64,000 bases of DNA from Ochotona curzoniae (GCF_017591425.1 NW_024465369.1:24489501-24553500), one strand, 5' to 3'; counted from the first letter of the stretch, positions 40,021-53,960 are shown. Numbers and translations are program-made. The notes: a model not told the origin generated them from the sequence alone.

Positions 40021-41507
40021 ACTATTTAATATTGGATTGTTGTATTGTTTTTAGTGATACAAAATAACTGAGAAACAAAAAGTAAATACCACAAGTCATT
40101 GCAGGGCTTTTTCTTAAATTAATAAATAGGTATCTCTCCCTTCAGTGCAAAGCAGGGGAAGATGCGGTTCATCATCTTTGGATATACTACTTACAGTAGG
40201 TCCTATGTATTGTTTGATATTCCCATCTGATATTCTATTAATTTTGAAAAACAGCTTAGACTTATTGCTGTTAGTTTTTGTAGCATCCTCAGGGCCAAAT
40301 GTTAGAAGACTGACATAAATAATAAGATGTTCTGTGTGATAAAGAATTCACATTATTTTGTATTTAAATGATCTAACTGAAAACCAGGAGTAATTGCATT
40401 CATAATTTAAATGGAAAGTAACCTCTTAAAAAGTACTAGTGAGTTTTGCTATAATCGGGGAAATTGTTCACAAGATTCTGCTTCAGATTCTGCTTGTAGT
40501 TGTATTTCTTTTTGTGTCCAAAGCAACAGTTACTTTGGATAAAATCATAAGATTAAAATATAACATACATGATATTTTAGTCTATATTTGATTTTAATAG
40601 ATTTATTTATTTAAAAATATTTCACAAGATAGCAAGTATCATATCTATTAAAATGTATTAAAATATATTACTGCTTCAGAGAACTCATTTTCCTTGTTTA
40701 GATTTTACCTGCCAATTCATACAATCATTGTTTCTGTTTCCTCCTTTTTTAAAAAACATTAAACAATTAAAATTGTCTATGTATTCCAGATACTACCTTC
40801 ACACTGTCTGGGTTTTCTTGAAACATTATTTTGTTTAACTGATCAGAAATACTCAACAGACTTAAAGTGTGATATGTGTCTATTTGCAGATTAGCTCATC
40901 AGTAGGTAATTCTTAATTATATCTGAAGTGCTTGTATGCTAATGATTCTAAGATACAATATAAATAAGTCTCTTTGAGAAGATAATTTGCATACACATAA
41001 GATAACATTCTGACTGCTATGTACTGATATATTGCATACTGATAATAGTGGAATTATGAGATACTGCTTCTGTAACTATTGAATAGGTTGCTCAGAGACT
41101 TAAATAATTCCAGCAGTAACTATTGTATAGGCTGTATTAACAACCAAGATTTGGCTGCTTTGGTATGTGGGTAGGAGGGCATCACTGGGAAAGAGTGACT
41201 TGTACCATGTGGGAAAATGTGGAAACAGTATCACTTCAGATAATTACTTCTATTTATTCTTCTTTCATGAAGAATAGAATAAAATCTATGGTTATATGTT
41301 TGTTTTTGTTTTTTACTTAGTGTTTTACAAAAAATGGGGCTCTGCAGATAAATACAAATACAGGAAGAAAGTTAGGAAATGAGTGCTTTGAAGAGCTTAC
41401 CTTTTATTTTTAGGTATTCAGAAGTTACATCTTTCTCAGGATATGGGGAGCATAATTTTAAGAAACTTCTATTAGAAAGTTTTAAGATGGTAGAAAATTT
41501 TTGCTTT

Positions 41508-41756
41508 GTTTGTTTTTTATATTTATTTGAAAGCTAAAGTTATTGTGAGAGTGGGTGAGACGGAAAGAGAGAGACTGGGCTTCTATCTGCTGATTCACCC
41601 CCCAGATTACCGCAGTAGTCAAGGCTGAGCCAAGCGAAAACCAGGAGCTTCATCCAGGTCTCCCAGAGCAGCCAGTACTCCAGCCTGTGCACACATGGCA
41701 TTCACGCATCATTGGCAGTGGCTTTTTCTGCCATGCCACAATGCCAGACTGTTGGA
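41508..41756 (-). mobile_element. CSINE, old
   Basis: TTTATATTTATTTGAAAGCT, TCTGCTGATTCACCCCCCAG and CATGCCACAATGCCAGAC in reversed order. It is the first CSINE after a gap of about 9 kb. Confidence 0.75.
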
Positions 41757-42520
41757 AGTTTTGAAATATGCAAATAATACTTCTGTTTTAACTTATGATT
41801 TATAAAAATGTGTAAGGACAGGCCATAGAATTAAAAAGAGAACAGTGTTAGGAATCTGGGATTAGTCCTCCATAGCATAGCTGATTATTTTATAAGATTC
41901 CCCTTTTAATAAGTTGAGGCTAGATAGACCCAATCCCAAATTGTAAAGTGCATACTCCTTTTTGTTGTCTAGTTTGCCAGCCTGAAAGAAAAAAATAGGT
42001 AGAAAACACATAAAAATTTTGTTTAAATTCCTGTTACAGTTTTGTAAGTATACCCTTCTAACTCCTAGAACAAATTTAGTTATGCAGTTTTTAAAATTTG
42101 ATTTCTGCTTTTAATTCTTGTTATCAGCCTAAAGTTTTATACTGTCACATCCTGTGAGGACACCTAGGAAGAGGTGCTATTGTGCCTATACTTCACTGCT
42201 AGAAAAATTTAATAGTTTATAGCATATTTAGCTGTTGCAATCAGACATTGTCAACTTAGAATCTAAAAGCAATTTTTATGTTTCCAGTTTTACTGGAGTT
42301 CATTTAATCTACAGGTTTGGTATTAATATAGTCTGTGGGCTAGTTTATTTTAGTTCATTATTTGCTTTACAAGTTGACATGTAAATTTGCTTCAGACTAG
42401 TTTAACTTCACTATTAAAAGTGGAAATATGGTAAAGTGTTTGAAACAATGGGCCACTATCTAAAGAATATTATTTATGCAGTCTTTTGCATTTTAAATGC
42501 TTTTCTTTCCCTAGTTGTCT

Positions 42521-42700
42521 GATTATCCCTGGTTATTCATTCAGACAATTGTTGATCACTGCCATGTTCCAGCTGTACACCAGAGATATAAAAAAAGGAA
42601 TGTAAATCTGCCTCTGCTCCTTCAGACCAGTTTCAGTCAACAAACAGATACTGAAGCTTTGATTAAGAGCCTTTTCAGAGTCCGTATATATTTATTTAGA
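42521..42700 (+). mobile_element. possible L2-like fragment
   Basis: ATTCATTCAGACAATTGTTG with GATCACTGCCATGTTCCAGC recalls the L2 phrase TTCATTCAACAAATATTTATTGAG. The 96-codon frame here has no recognised protein content. Confidence 0.3.
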
Positions 42701-43084
42701 AAATTATATTCTAAGTGTTTTAACATTAGTCATTGTTTAATTGTGATGATTTTCCTGAACCTCGGATTTAGTTTTTACAGTTTTAATGTGTTGCTGTCAT
42801 TATGATTTCCTAAAAAGGGTAGAATTGATTAAAGTAGTAAATTTTGTACATACTCATAGTTAATTTTTCATTCGTTACTTTTTAGCTACTAATAAACTAA
42901 GTAGTTTATGTTGGCTACCATTTTTACATTCTAAATAGAATTATTGTTTACAATTTATTCCAAATGAAACAGATTAGTGCTTAATGCTGTTTTTTGTAGC
43001 ATGCTATGTAAAAGTGTTTTACTAATTTGAAACTTAGTAATGATCAGAAATTGAGAAGACATATTGTTAGAACTGGTGCTTAGA

Positions 43085-43350
43085 TTTTCAAAAAATTTAT
43101 ACAGATTTTCCATCTGCTGGTTCACTCCCCAAATGGATACAATGGCTGGGACTGTGCCAGGCTGAAGCCAAGGGTCAGGAGCTTCATCCAGGTCCCCTAC
43201 ATGGGGGTAGGGACGGACCCAAAAACATAGGTTCTTCTGCCTTCCTAGGTGTATTAGCAGGGAGATTGCTGGAAGTGGAATAGCCAGGACTCAAACCAGC
43301 ACCTGTGTTGAATGCTGGACCCTAGTTACTGTTTTTAGCAGATATTGGCT
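43085..43350 (-). mobile_element. CSINE, old
   Basis: TCTGCTGGTTCACTCCCCAA, AGGAGCTTCATCCAGGTCCC and GACTCAAACCAGCACCTGTG in reversed order. Confidence 0.8.
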
Positions 43351-44129
43351 ATCTGTTTTTCTTTTGTTTTTCAGAGTAAATAAATGTGGATGTTAAAACT
43401 TTTTATAAAACACTAAGCAGAAATGCTTATTGGGGTTTTTTGTTTCAGTTGTTTTACAACATATTTTGTTTTCAAAAAACTCTTACAGAATGGATATTCA
43501 ATGAATGAGGCACAAACTTTGCTGTAAGTGAATGCAGTACTAAGTTGGATTTTTGTTTCTGTTTTTCTTTTTTTGTTGGGATAGCTGTTAAACCAAATAG
43601 CTTGGTAATGAAGAATACTGTCAACATGTTGTATAAAGCATAGTGATAGAGTTTGTCATCTCATTTAATTTGCTTAGGTCCTCTATACTTCATCCAAAAA
43701 TTAATTCTAGTTAGTTGTTGAAAGAATAAGCAGGATAATTTCTATGCAGTAATAAGTAAAGTAGAAATACTTAAAAAATAATACACAGCAAACTAGTTGA
43801 CAAGAAATGTTAAGTCCCTATTCATGTGGTCCATCGCCATCATATAATGAGTGAGCCCATTTTTAGTTTCTCTGGGCTTTTACTCCTTGAGATGGAACTG
43901 TCAACAGTCATAGCAGTTGTATTGCTTTAGCTTGTATCAGAAATCATTTGTTCATTTTATATGAGCTGACAGAATAGCCTCCAAACAGAATTGGCCCTCC
44001 AAGTTGGTATCAGATAAGAGATGCCATAGACGTGGTCTCTTTAGCTTATTAACATTAGGAGTTTACTTTAGTCACACATGAGTCTGGAAACAACTATCAC
44101 ACTAGAGTATCAAGATCTTAGTCATACTA

Positions 44130-44785
44130 AATCAATTTATTCTGTGAACTATATATTATTTACTCATTTTTATTTATCATGGAGATTCTGGGAACTCAGT
44201 TTAACATCCTTGCCTATGTATTACTTATAGAAACCAGAAAATGTGTAACCTTATGTTCGATATTGTTTTTGTTGTTCCTTGTCCAAAAGAACCTTTATGA
44301 GCCAGCAGCTATCCAGCTCAACGTGGAATCTCTTTCCTATAGTTTCACTTGGGAAGATCAAGTCCTGTGGATCATGTGATTCATGCTTGTCAGAGTGCTG
44401 TTCCATGAGCATTCTCACTCTTTTTTTAGTATTTTTTTTTAAGTTGGCTTACACAGAATTTCCTGAGTAGTGAAGATAGTATGCTCTCCTCTAAACTTTT
44501 TCTCCGATTCATGTACTAGCCAGATTTGGATTTTCTGGAAAGGCTTGTGTTGAAGAATCAGAATAAAGACTATGATAGCCTTCTGGCCACCACCAAACTA
44601 CAATTTCTTTGGATGCCATGTTAAGCTCCCTTAGCTATGCCTTGAGGTCTGAGTTCATCCACAGCTCCTGGAGTGCCTGGAAGATGCCCAACTTGAATTT
44701 ATCTGGCTTCTTGCCATTGGGCTGTGCAATCTGGCATTTGTTTGAACATGGCTTCTATTGGTTGAGTGCCGGCTAAAGAAGAGCT
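44130..44785 (-). pseudogene. RPS7: RPS7 processed pseudogene
   Basis: Read on the minus strand, the segment follows the coding sequence of 40S ribosomal protein S7 from the start codon region (44747-44749) to the stop (44174-44176), about 576 bases against 585 in the gene. Recognisable stretches include those for VKPNGEKPDE, LELEMNSDLK, LKSFQKIQVR, ILEDLVFPSE and LIKVHLDK. Several stops (for example a CAG to TAG change in the first third), small indels and a poorly matching stretch around 44400-44470 break the frame. The short RPS7 3' UTR with its AATAAA-like signal follows. It lies antisense inside the large PSMD14 intron and has no introns. Confidence 0.88.
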
Positions 44786-44895
44786 ATTCATTAATTTTTA
44801 AAAAGACTTACTAATAACATTTAGCTGTACTACATACTTTTCTCTTTAATTAAGAATTTTCCTAAGGAAATGCAGGTCTTAAAATGTATCTTCCC

Positions 44896-45206
44896 TGTGT
44901 CCAGCGCAATGGCCTAGTGGCTAAACCCTCACCTTGTGTGCATCAGGATCCCATATGGGCGCTGCTTTGTGTCCCTGCTGTTCCACTTCCCATCCAGCTC
45001 CGTGCCTGTGGCATAGGAAGGCATTAGAGGAAGCCTGCAAGTCTTGGAACTCTGTGCCCATATGGGAGACTCAAGAGAAGCGACTGGCTTCGGATCGGCT
45101 CAACTCTGGCAGTTGTGGCCACTTCGAGGTTGCACCAGTGGATGGAAGATCTTTTTGTATCTCCTGCTCTTTGTATATCTGCCTTTCCAATTAAAAAAAA
45201 AAAAAT
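44896..45206 (+). mobile_element. CSINE, near full-length
   Basis: Head GTGTCCAGCGCAATGGCCTA, GATCCCATATGGGCGCTGCT and tail GCCTTTCCAATTAAAAAAAA. Confidence 0.9.
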
Positions 45207-45778
45207 TGTCTCTCCCTGACTGTGGATGCCAAATTTATAATTGTTATTTGACTTGCGGATAACCTTTTTTTAAAAAATCTCTAATACTGTGTTTGATAGC
45301 ATTATTTTGCTTTGTTAACTTTGTCAGCTTGGATACGTCAAGCATCAGACACCAAAATAAAAGATTTATTGAGAGTAATACCTATGATAAAGTGACAGAA
45401 GGGTGGGCATCAGGGCAGTTGTGCAAATCAGGCCCCATGAAAGAAAAAAGGAAAAGATAGGATTGGGTAGGAGGAGCCTTGGACTGCAATGCAGTTATGA
45501 CTAACTTTCAGCCCAGCTGATGGTAGTTCTTAGGCCAAGGTTACTGTTGAGGGGAAATCTGTTATTTTCCTGGTAAGCTATATTCTACTGTCATTCCTTT
45601 GTTAAGTTATTGACTAGGAAAAACCTATGGAGAAACATGATCAAGTGTGTAGATTCAAAGGTGTAGCAACTGGAGTCAGCTCTGCTCTCCTGAGTGGGTT
45701 CTATAGAAAGGAGCTCTAAGCTAACAACTCTAAGAGCATGACAATTAATAGCAGAAACAACTATAGCAGGTGCACGTG

Positions 45779-45950
45779 TATTAATTTATTTAATCTACTC
45801 ACCAACTCCAAGAATCATTCATGAGCAGCCAAAGAAATTGAGGTTAAATAACTTGTCCTACATTGTTTCCCTATCCCATGATAGATCCAGAATTCTAACT
45901 TAGGCTAGATGCTGACTGCAGAGTACCCCTGCCTATATGCATGCACTGTT
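45779..45950 (+). mobile_element. MIR element
   Basis: TTAATTTATTTAATCTACTC, AATTGAGGTTAAATAACTTG and GATAGATCCAGAATTCTAAC align in order with the MIR consensus (GAGGTTAAGTAACTTGCCC core). Confidence 0.75.
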
Positions 45951-48900
45951 GAAAATAAATCTGCTAGGCTTTATGTTCTAGACTAAATAAATTCTTTTTA
46001 CAATGTTTCCTGAATGTCTAATTACCTTTTGCAGTGCTAGTTTCTAAAGATCGATTTGTTTTCATTAAAGTTTATGTTCAGAACTTGTGGATAAAACTCT
46101 GAATTTTGATGCATGTCTTCACTTGTCAGAAAGTACATTATGCTGGTTATATACCATCCCCCATTTCTCCCAGTATATTGAAGTTGTACTACAGATCTCT
46201 AGCCACAGTAAGCAAGTCTCTGTGGATGAAGAAAGAAATTGTACATACACATAGGAATTTCTTTTCCAGAGCTAAAATTGACATTTTATAAATAATTTCC
46301 GTGTTGCAAACTTGAGACCAAGAAATCACAGCAATTCAGTGATATGCATTTGGCATGAGTCAGTTTTAGTTCTTAGTGCCTTTCATTGGAAATGGCATAA
46401 AAAATAAGATTTCCCTGAATTTTTTATGCTGTGGGTTTACAAGAGACATAAGATGTTTTTTCTTTGTAAATGTGTGACAGTGCATGGCAGCAGAAGTAAC
46501 GAAATGGTCACAAATCCCAGCAGTGCTTCCAGGTCACATGCACTCTTAATTTTTAAAGAATCAGGGAGTAGCCTAAGCAGTTGATAACAGGTCATTTCTA
46601 AGTGATAAATAGTGTTTGGTATGGGATTTTGCTTTTCTTTGCATGCTTCTGATTTATAGTCATTTAGAGATTTACTTTATGTGGTGGAGGGCTTATACGT
46701 GGATTCTCACTTTATTTTTCATTAGTGTTTGTTATTCCACCTTTGTAGAACACCACTTTGTGTTTTTAAGTTATTTCATGTAAGCAAAGGTTATTGCTGT
46801 TTTGGGTATATTAGAGTGAACTGACCTGTTAGGTTATAGAAGATTCACATTGGTTTGGGTATTTTTAAACTCAAGCAAATGCATTATGAATTCTGAAAGA
46901 AGTCGTTGACTTCGCTATATATTCAACTGGAAATGTCAGAAGCAACTAAGTACCATATAAAGGTGGGGAGGGAGTAGGCTGGGACTAAATCATAGTAACT
47001 ACAATCAAAATGATTTGTTTTCCTTTAAATCACTTGTTATTAATTAATAAAACAGCTTTACTTTAAAAATAATTTCCTCGAATGTAAAAATGAAAAATTC
47101 TAGATTGATTTAGTCTTTGTTTTCTTCAGTGATCTAGCAGTTCATGTGAAAATATGAATTTAAAATAAAACAGCATGTTGGATGAACTGTTCCATACTTA
47201 TAAAAGAAGCCAAAAATTGTGTATTAAACTGAATTTGAAAATGAAATTTTAACTTCTCAGATTTGTCATTAAAATGAAATAACAGGTCCTTGACCCTTGA
47301 ACATGCTTGGAATAAATTTGGAACTCAGTATTGTTTTTAAAACTATTCTGCTTTTATAAGCTAAGACAGATGTACAAAAAAGATGCAGTTTTTATTTTGT
47401 ATTGGCAGCTTCCAAATATTTAGTGTCTATTTCCAAGAGTTGCAATTAGTAAAGCAACCATGGTACTGAAATCTGCACATCCCACAAGCTAATTATATTT
47501 GCAAGGTCAGAGTGAATACATATTTTCAGAAAAATAAAGGGTTATATAAATATGTGTCTTCTACTTGGCTGTTATATCACAGTTTGTTGATCTGGAGTAT
47601 AATGTGTACAATTCACAAATTTGTCTGATAACAGAAAGTGGTGTGTGATTGTGTTTATTTTACTAACCAGTATATTCACAGCAATCACTTCCAAATATCT
47701 CTCCAGTAAAGATGTGTTAATTACAAAACAGACAAGGTCTTCTATTATATTAAAGCTACTAACAAGAAGACAGCAGGAATCACACATGTAAATAGCATCA
47801 TCAACCCCTATTTTAGTCCTCTGTTTTGATCTGTGAGTTGCGCATAGACCAAAGGTGCTATTAAAGACTGAGTGTATGAAATAGGCAGCATTATATGAAC
47901 AAAATTTATTCAACAAGAAAACAGACCTTTAACATGAATTTAACAAGCCTGAGAAATTATAAACTATCATATGCTGCAGATTCATGCAGTGATAATAAAC
48001 AAAAAAGGAAAGTAAGAGGTTTCCTTAAGCTAGCCAAACTGCTAATGGTTTTGTTATAAGCTGTCTACTGTTGCAGTGACCTCTGAAAAGTCTCAAGGCA
48101 CTTGTACCACAAAGAATTAAATGGTCAGGCTGATGAATAGAGATTCATGTAGTGTGTGGAACTTCAGCCTGGAAGGGAATTTAAAAAATCTGGCATCATA
48201 TACATGAAAAATGTTTTCATATTTTAGCTTGGGACTTTGGTAATATAATTTTGGTGCAAAATTTTTGATTAAATTATTATCTGAGTGTATAAGATTAACT
48301 GAACTGGCTTAACATTTATGTTGTTAAAAATGAACTATTTTGAAAAATCAGCTCCAACAAATGAATTGCTTCTTTGTTATTCCACCTTAATTAATTACCT
48401 TAATTAATTTTAGGACTTTTTGATTCATTGTGTTATATCTAAGATTTGTGTCCTTAACCATGAAGTGACCATTTTGTTGTCATTCTGTTGCGTCATGCTG
48501 TAAATGCTCAGAGAATCGCCTTCAGCTTATCCACACCTTCAAGTGCTCACTAGGGCTTTTTCTGGAATCTTACTGTGGCATAATTAACACCTTCTTCACC
48601 CATTGCTCATTAGTGCACTGGACATTAATGAGTCTATTTTGGTAGGTTGTTCTAAAGGAGAAGTCCAGTTACACTCACAGCGGAAAAAAGCAATTATAAA
48701 ACAGTACAGAAATTAAAATTAGACTGTATTGCCATATTTGTATTTTTATTGCATACTAAATCTAATTTTGATATGCAGGTTGTTGAACATGTTAGTTTTC
48801 TTAAGGCAGTTGCTATAGAGATGGCAGCAAATACCTTTAATCGCAGTTGTCATTTTCTGTTGGCTATTATATTGTTACTCAGGAACTGTCAGTCTAAACA

Positions 48901-49341
48901 TACCACTTCACGTAGGCCATCATTTATTAATTGGACAAACAAGTAAATCCTTGAATTTTTGCCTTAATTTATTAATAAAATTAAACATTTAAAAATCTTG
49001 TTCTCAACTGATGATATGTCTATCTACTTAAATAGTATTTTATTTCCTTTTTATGAAGCTTCATACTTTCCATATTTGAGAGAAAAAGGACAAAAACTCT
49101 TTTGCCTAAAATAACTGCCAACTGTTTTAGTTTGAAAGAATTTTGCATAAAAAAGTATATATGTATTTTCATAGTTTTTTGAAAGTATTTTATTTCTTCT
49201 ACACAATATTTTACTTAAATCTCAAAATGGAGTCATATAACCAATTAATGTATTGCTCTTACATATTATCACTAATACTTAGAGTGGCACTTCTTTATAC
49301 TGCATTTAGGTTTTATGCCTATCTGTGAAAGTGATATTAAT

Positions 49342-49632
49342 TTATTTTCACTGGAAAGGCAGATTTACGGAGAGAAAGAGAGACACAAAGAAAGATCTTC
49401 ACTCTCCATGTGGCCACCGTGACCAGAGCTGAGCTGATCCAAAGCCAGGAGTTCTTCCAGGTCTCCCACCTGGGTGCAAGGTTTCAAGGCTTTGGGATCA
49501 CCCTCTCCTGCTTTGCTAGACCACAAGCAGGAGGCTGGAAGGGAAGTGAAGCAGCCAGGATGACCATCAGTACCAGTATGGGATCCTGCGCAAGGCAAGG
49601 ATTTAGCTACTGAGCCATCACACTGAGCCCTC
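49342..49632 (-). mobile_element. CSINE, near full-length
   Basis: TTTTCACTGGAAAGGCAGAT, AGCTGAGCTGATCCAAAGCC and GAGCCATCACACTGAGCCC in reversed order. Confidence 0.88.
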
Positions 49633-51255
49633 TTTGTTGAGATTTTAGCTTGATCTTCCCTTGTCCTTGATGGTACAAAGTGTGAGGGAATTTTACTTCC
49701 AAGTGTTTTTTATACAGTTGCTTAAAATTATAGTAATATTTGATCGAAGTATAACTGTTATAACCTGTCTTTGCTTTGAAAAAATAAGTTGACTGGAGTA
49801 AAATTTAAATGAACATGCTGAACTATACTCAATTATAAATGTGAAAGTTAAGCTGCATTAAAATTATTGCAAAAACAGGAGAAGGAAAAAGAATCTTTAC
49901 AAACTATTGAATCTTTCATGCTCTGGGAATGCACAGTTTTATTTGAGTAAATAAAATCTTTACAAGAATTTAAAGTTAGAAATAAAAGTAAAATTCAAAG
50001 AGTTTATGTATTTATTAATGTATGTGTATTTTCATTTATTCATTTTAGCTTACTAGTTGTGGACCAAAATCACAGATTGATTCTCTTATCATCATGTTTT
50101 CATTTAAGTTTGCATCCTGTGTTGTAATCTATGGACCTTTCATGACAGCTTTTTAACAAGGGTGGTTTTTCATTCTTGTTCTTTAGCATACAGCCCATAA
50201 TTATACTGCAACATTTTCAGACCTGATTACATTTCAATTGTAATTATGAATAAAGAAATCCAGCTGACAATAGCCTTTAAGATATTGATGAATCACATTT
50301 GTTCAACAATTTAAAGGTCAAATCTACAAGTACTACATTGTTTTGTTTTTAAGATACCTTTATGTGACATATGTAGTAAGTTAAATTCCCCTTAAAAAGA
50401 CAATCTGTCTTAAAGACACATAATGTTATGTAAGACTACAATTTTTAAAGCTTTAACAAGTTCTTTCGTTTTCATAAAGAACAGAAGCAAGATAGCAATA
50501 GGATAATATATGGTTCTTGTTAGTCTCTTAATAATAAGAGCTAACATGATATTTTATCATGTAAAAATGTTGAATGAAGACTTTCTTTTCAGACGAAAAG
50601 GATGTCCACTATTATTCCTTTACTGTGAGCCTAGGGCCTTGTCATTGTATACCACTTTCTTGACTTAAAGCATTAATGACCTATGCTTGACAGTGACTTG
50701 GACATTTAAGGTCATCAGAGAAGGTACTAAAGTCTTTCATAGGCACAAGAAGTAAAAGGTATTTGACTAGAAGAGAAGATGTGGGCAAGTGCCTCGCTGG
50801 CTGTAATTTTGTTGTCATTTCAAGTACTGTGGTGGTATAATTGATGTGACAGGACCGGGCTTTCGATGTAGTCCCTTAGCTTGTGCTCACTTTCAGCTTT
50901 AGTTTCTCCGTCATTCATTTTGATTTGGTAAAATTTAGGTGACAAGCATATGCATGCCAATGGAGGTGGTTTAATATAAAGTTTAGAATTGGCATATTTA
51001 AACATGCGGAGTTAATATTTTTATTGTTTCATGAAAATTACAATAATTGATGTCACCTTACATTATAAGATAGAGGGTGGTATGCTGATGGCATAATCAG
51101 CAGGAGGTTCTCTTTTTTATTATTAATATTATAATTAAATGTTTTTCTGGAAATAGGCCAGAAACAGATGCAAGTTTGACCGTGCCTTGTCTACTATTAC
51201 TTGGTATCATCATTTGCTTTTATAAATGAATTGATTTGACTCCTTGTTTTTATAG

Positions 51256-51408
<153 letters not shown>

Positions 51409-53304
51409 TAAATGTAGTCACTGAAGTTTTAACTCACAGTATTTTAACTGGCTTGCAGTTAATTTTCTTGTGTTTTAAAAGAATCTTGGAAATAATGCAA
51501 AAGCTAATCTGCTCAAATAAAATTGGTTTTGGTGGGCTCTTTGTATTTTCCTAACCTGTTTTAAGGACACTCCTTGGTGGAGCATAGTAGAGCATTTCTC
51601 TTGAGAATACTTGATTTTGCATGGTTAATATAATATGAAACAGCCAATTTGTTTCAGATAGAGGGCATTAGCTGTCATCATTGATTGGATAAGAGACAGT
51701 TCTCAGAATAGAAAATAATGGGAAACCTGTTATATGTTATAAGAAATTTTCACAGAAACAATTCCCTAATAGTACTTAAAATTTTCTATCATTTTTGTGC
51801 AATCTCCATCTTTAAGGTAAAGTTTCTAAAGTGCATCTATACATTTTTTAGATGAGAGATTATATTTTGTTTCTTCTGATATTAAGTGACATTTTTGGCT
51901 TTACTGGTTTTTACACTCTTGGTATCCTCTTGAGTGATCAATGTTTTCTTTGTATCATTCACATGCCTCACTGTTTTTAAAACAAATCTATTGTCTACAA
52001 AAATTAGTGCAAATGTGTTTTTAAATAAGCACAGCCAACGTCTACCTAGTTAATTACTTCTCTGAAGATTAATTAAAAAGAAAAAATATCGTGTGTGGGT
52101 AAATAGAACACGTACGACAATGTTGCTCCTCCCTTTGTGTCACCTTGTTCCGTTATGGGGTAGTCTTCTGGGGATTCTGGCTTTGACAGTTTAAGCTTTA
52201 AACATGGTCAAGCCTTGGTTACATTTCGGTAACTTCACACTTTCAAATGTTTGATTCCGAAGCAGTCACTTATCTGAAATGTTCTTCAGAATGAAACATT
52301 TTTGTTTCAAAGGATTGACGTGTGTGTTGCTTCTGAAAAAAAATTTTTATACAAGGTGAAGGGAAACTGAAAAGTATAATGAGTATGAAATAAGCTGCCA
52401 GTGATTTTGATTGGGCATAGACAAGCCCATACTTGTGTGTTCCAGGAGACTATATTATTGGATCTGTTTAGCCTGTGATAATGACCTTTCTTATAAACCC
52501 CCATAGCATCATACTGCTTCATTATTTTTTGCAAAAGGTTAAGTAGCATCTTACTATCCAAGATCATTGTGATTACTACATAGTATGTTTCTGCCAGAAG
52601 TTTTTACTAATTGCAAGTCAACAGCCACCTGTTGCAGATTTTTTTATAATTAAAGCACTGCTTTTTAACCTTTCACGTTGAGTTTCATTTGTATTAAGAT
52701 CTCTTTCTGCACCAATCTAGTTTTTATTTTTTGAACATACTTTGTCATTTATAATTTTAGGTATCTTATGAATGAGGCAATTTCCAAACCTAAGTTAAAT
52801 AACCTGTAAATATAACAACTACAGTATCATTATTTTTCCTTTCACTTTAGTTTATTTGGCCTTCCAGTTAGAATCTGTAAATATATCGGTTTCAGAGTTT
52901 GTATAGTGCCCATCAGAATGACATCTGTCTAGGTGCTTTGTGGAATTTCAATACTAAATCTCATAAATGGTATCGATCCAAAAAGCGACATAACAAAGCC
53001 TCATTAAAACACATTTGTTTTTTAAGACAAGCCAGAAAAAAAAAAGCAACCAAGAGCAGGCTGAAGTAACTGGTGATATTTAAAATTGAATTTTGTGCTA
53101 TAGTAAGAGAATTGTTAACTTGGGGTTCAGAAGTCTTTCAGAGATCCCATGACTTTTATTTTGAAGAGTAAGATAGTTGATATTAAGGGGCCATGCTCCT
53201 AAACCAGCTTCCAAGTAGTAAATATAGAAAACTGCCAGAAGCCATTGTTAGTGGTCATTTGTGACTTTCTAATACTGATTTATTTAGTATGAAAGTCACA
53301 GAGG

Positions 53305-53371
53305 GGGCCCGATGCAGAAGCCTGGCAGCTAAAGTCCTCGCCTTGAATGTACTGGGATACCATATGGGTGC
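53305..53371 (+). mobile_element. CSINE head fragment, joined to a reversed copy
   Basis: GGGGCCCGATGCAGAAGCCT to ATACCATATGGGTGCTAGG is the first ~67 bp of a + strand copy. It breaks off directly into minus-strand CSINE sequence. Confidence 0.8.
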
Positions 53372-53640
53372 TAGGTCTTCCATCTGCTGGCTCACTACCC
53401 AAAGGCCACAATGGCCAGAGCTGAGCTGATCTGAATCTGGGATCCAGAAACCTCTTCTTCATCTCCCACATGGCTACAGAATCCTAAGGATTTGGGCCAT
53501 TTCAAGCTGCTTTCCAATGCCGCAAACAGAGAGCTGGATTAGACGTGGAGCGGCCCGGACACAAACAATCACCCAAATGGGTGTGCTCACACCACAGGTT
53601 GAAGAATTAACCTGAAGGGCCACAGTACAAGCCCCAGTAC
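53372..53640 (-). mobile_element. CSINE body, reversed, old
   Basis: TCTTCCATCTGCTGGCTCAC, GAGCTGAGCTGATCTGAATC and GGGCCACAGTACAAGCCCC identify a reversed copy lacking its tail. Confidence 0.78.
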
Positions 53641-53814
53641 CTAAAATTTATTAATTTAGAAATGATTTCAAATCTTTCAGTGTCACAGTAAATTTGAAGA
53701 CTAGTTATCAGCATTATGGAAATTTAGTGCATCTATGTATCTGTTAAAAGTGTAAGTCGCTAAGTCCTGAGTACAGTTGCATTGTGTAACCATCAGGCTA
53801 CTTATAAAATCTTT

Positions 53815-53960
53815 TGATAATTATTAAGCATAACAATTAAAAATTATTTCATAGGAAGGAAACGCTATGATCATTTTATAGGTTAGGAAACCAACACTAT
53901 GAAGTTAAGTTGTTTGTATTATCCAGTGAGTTAACCTAAAAACTGGTATTCATGAGCAGG
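53815..53960 (+). mobile_element. MIR fragment
   Basis: TGATCATTTTATAGGTTAGG, AAACCAACACTATGAAGTTA and TATCCAGTGAGTTAACC follow the MIR core order (ATTTTACAGATGAGGAAACTG). Confidence 0.6.

Noticed and set aside
42515..42805. 96-codon + strand frame preceded by an acceptor-like CTTTCCCTAG
   Set aside because: It resembles an L2-like fragment, does not extend PSMD14 in a known way and ends in AT-rich read-through; weaker than the segments at 38344 and 58759.
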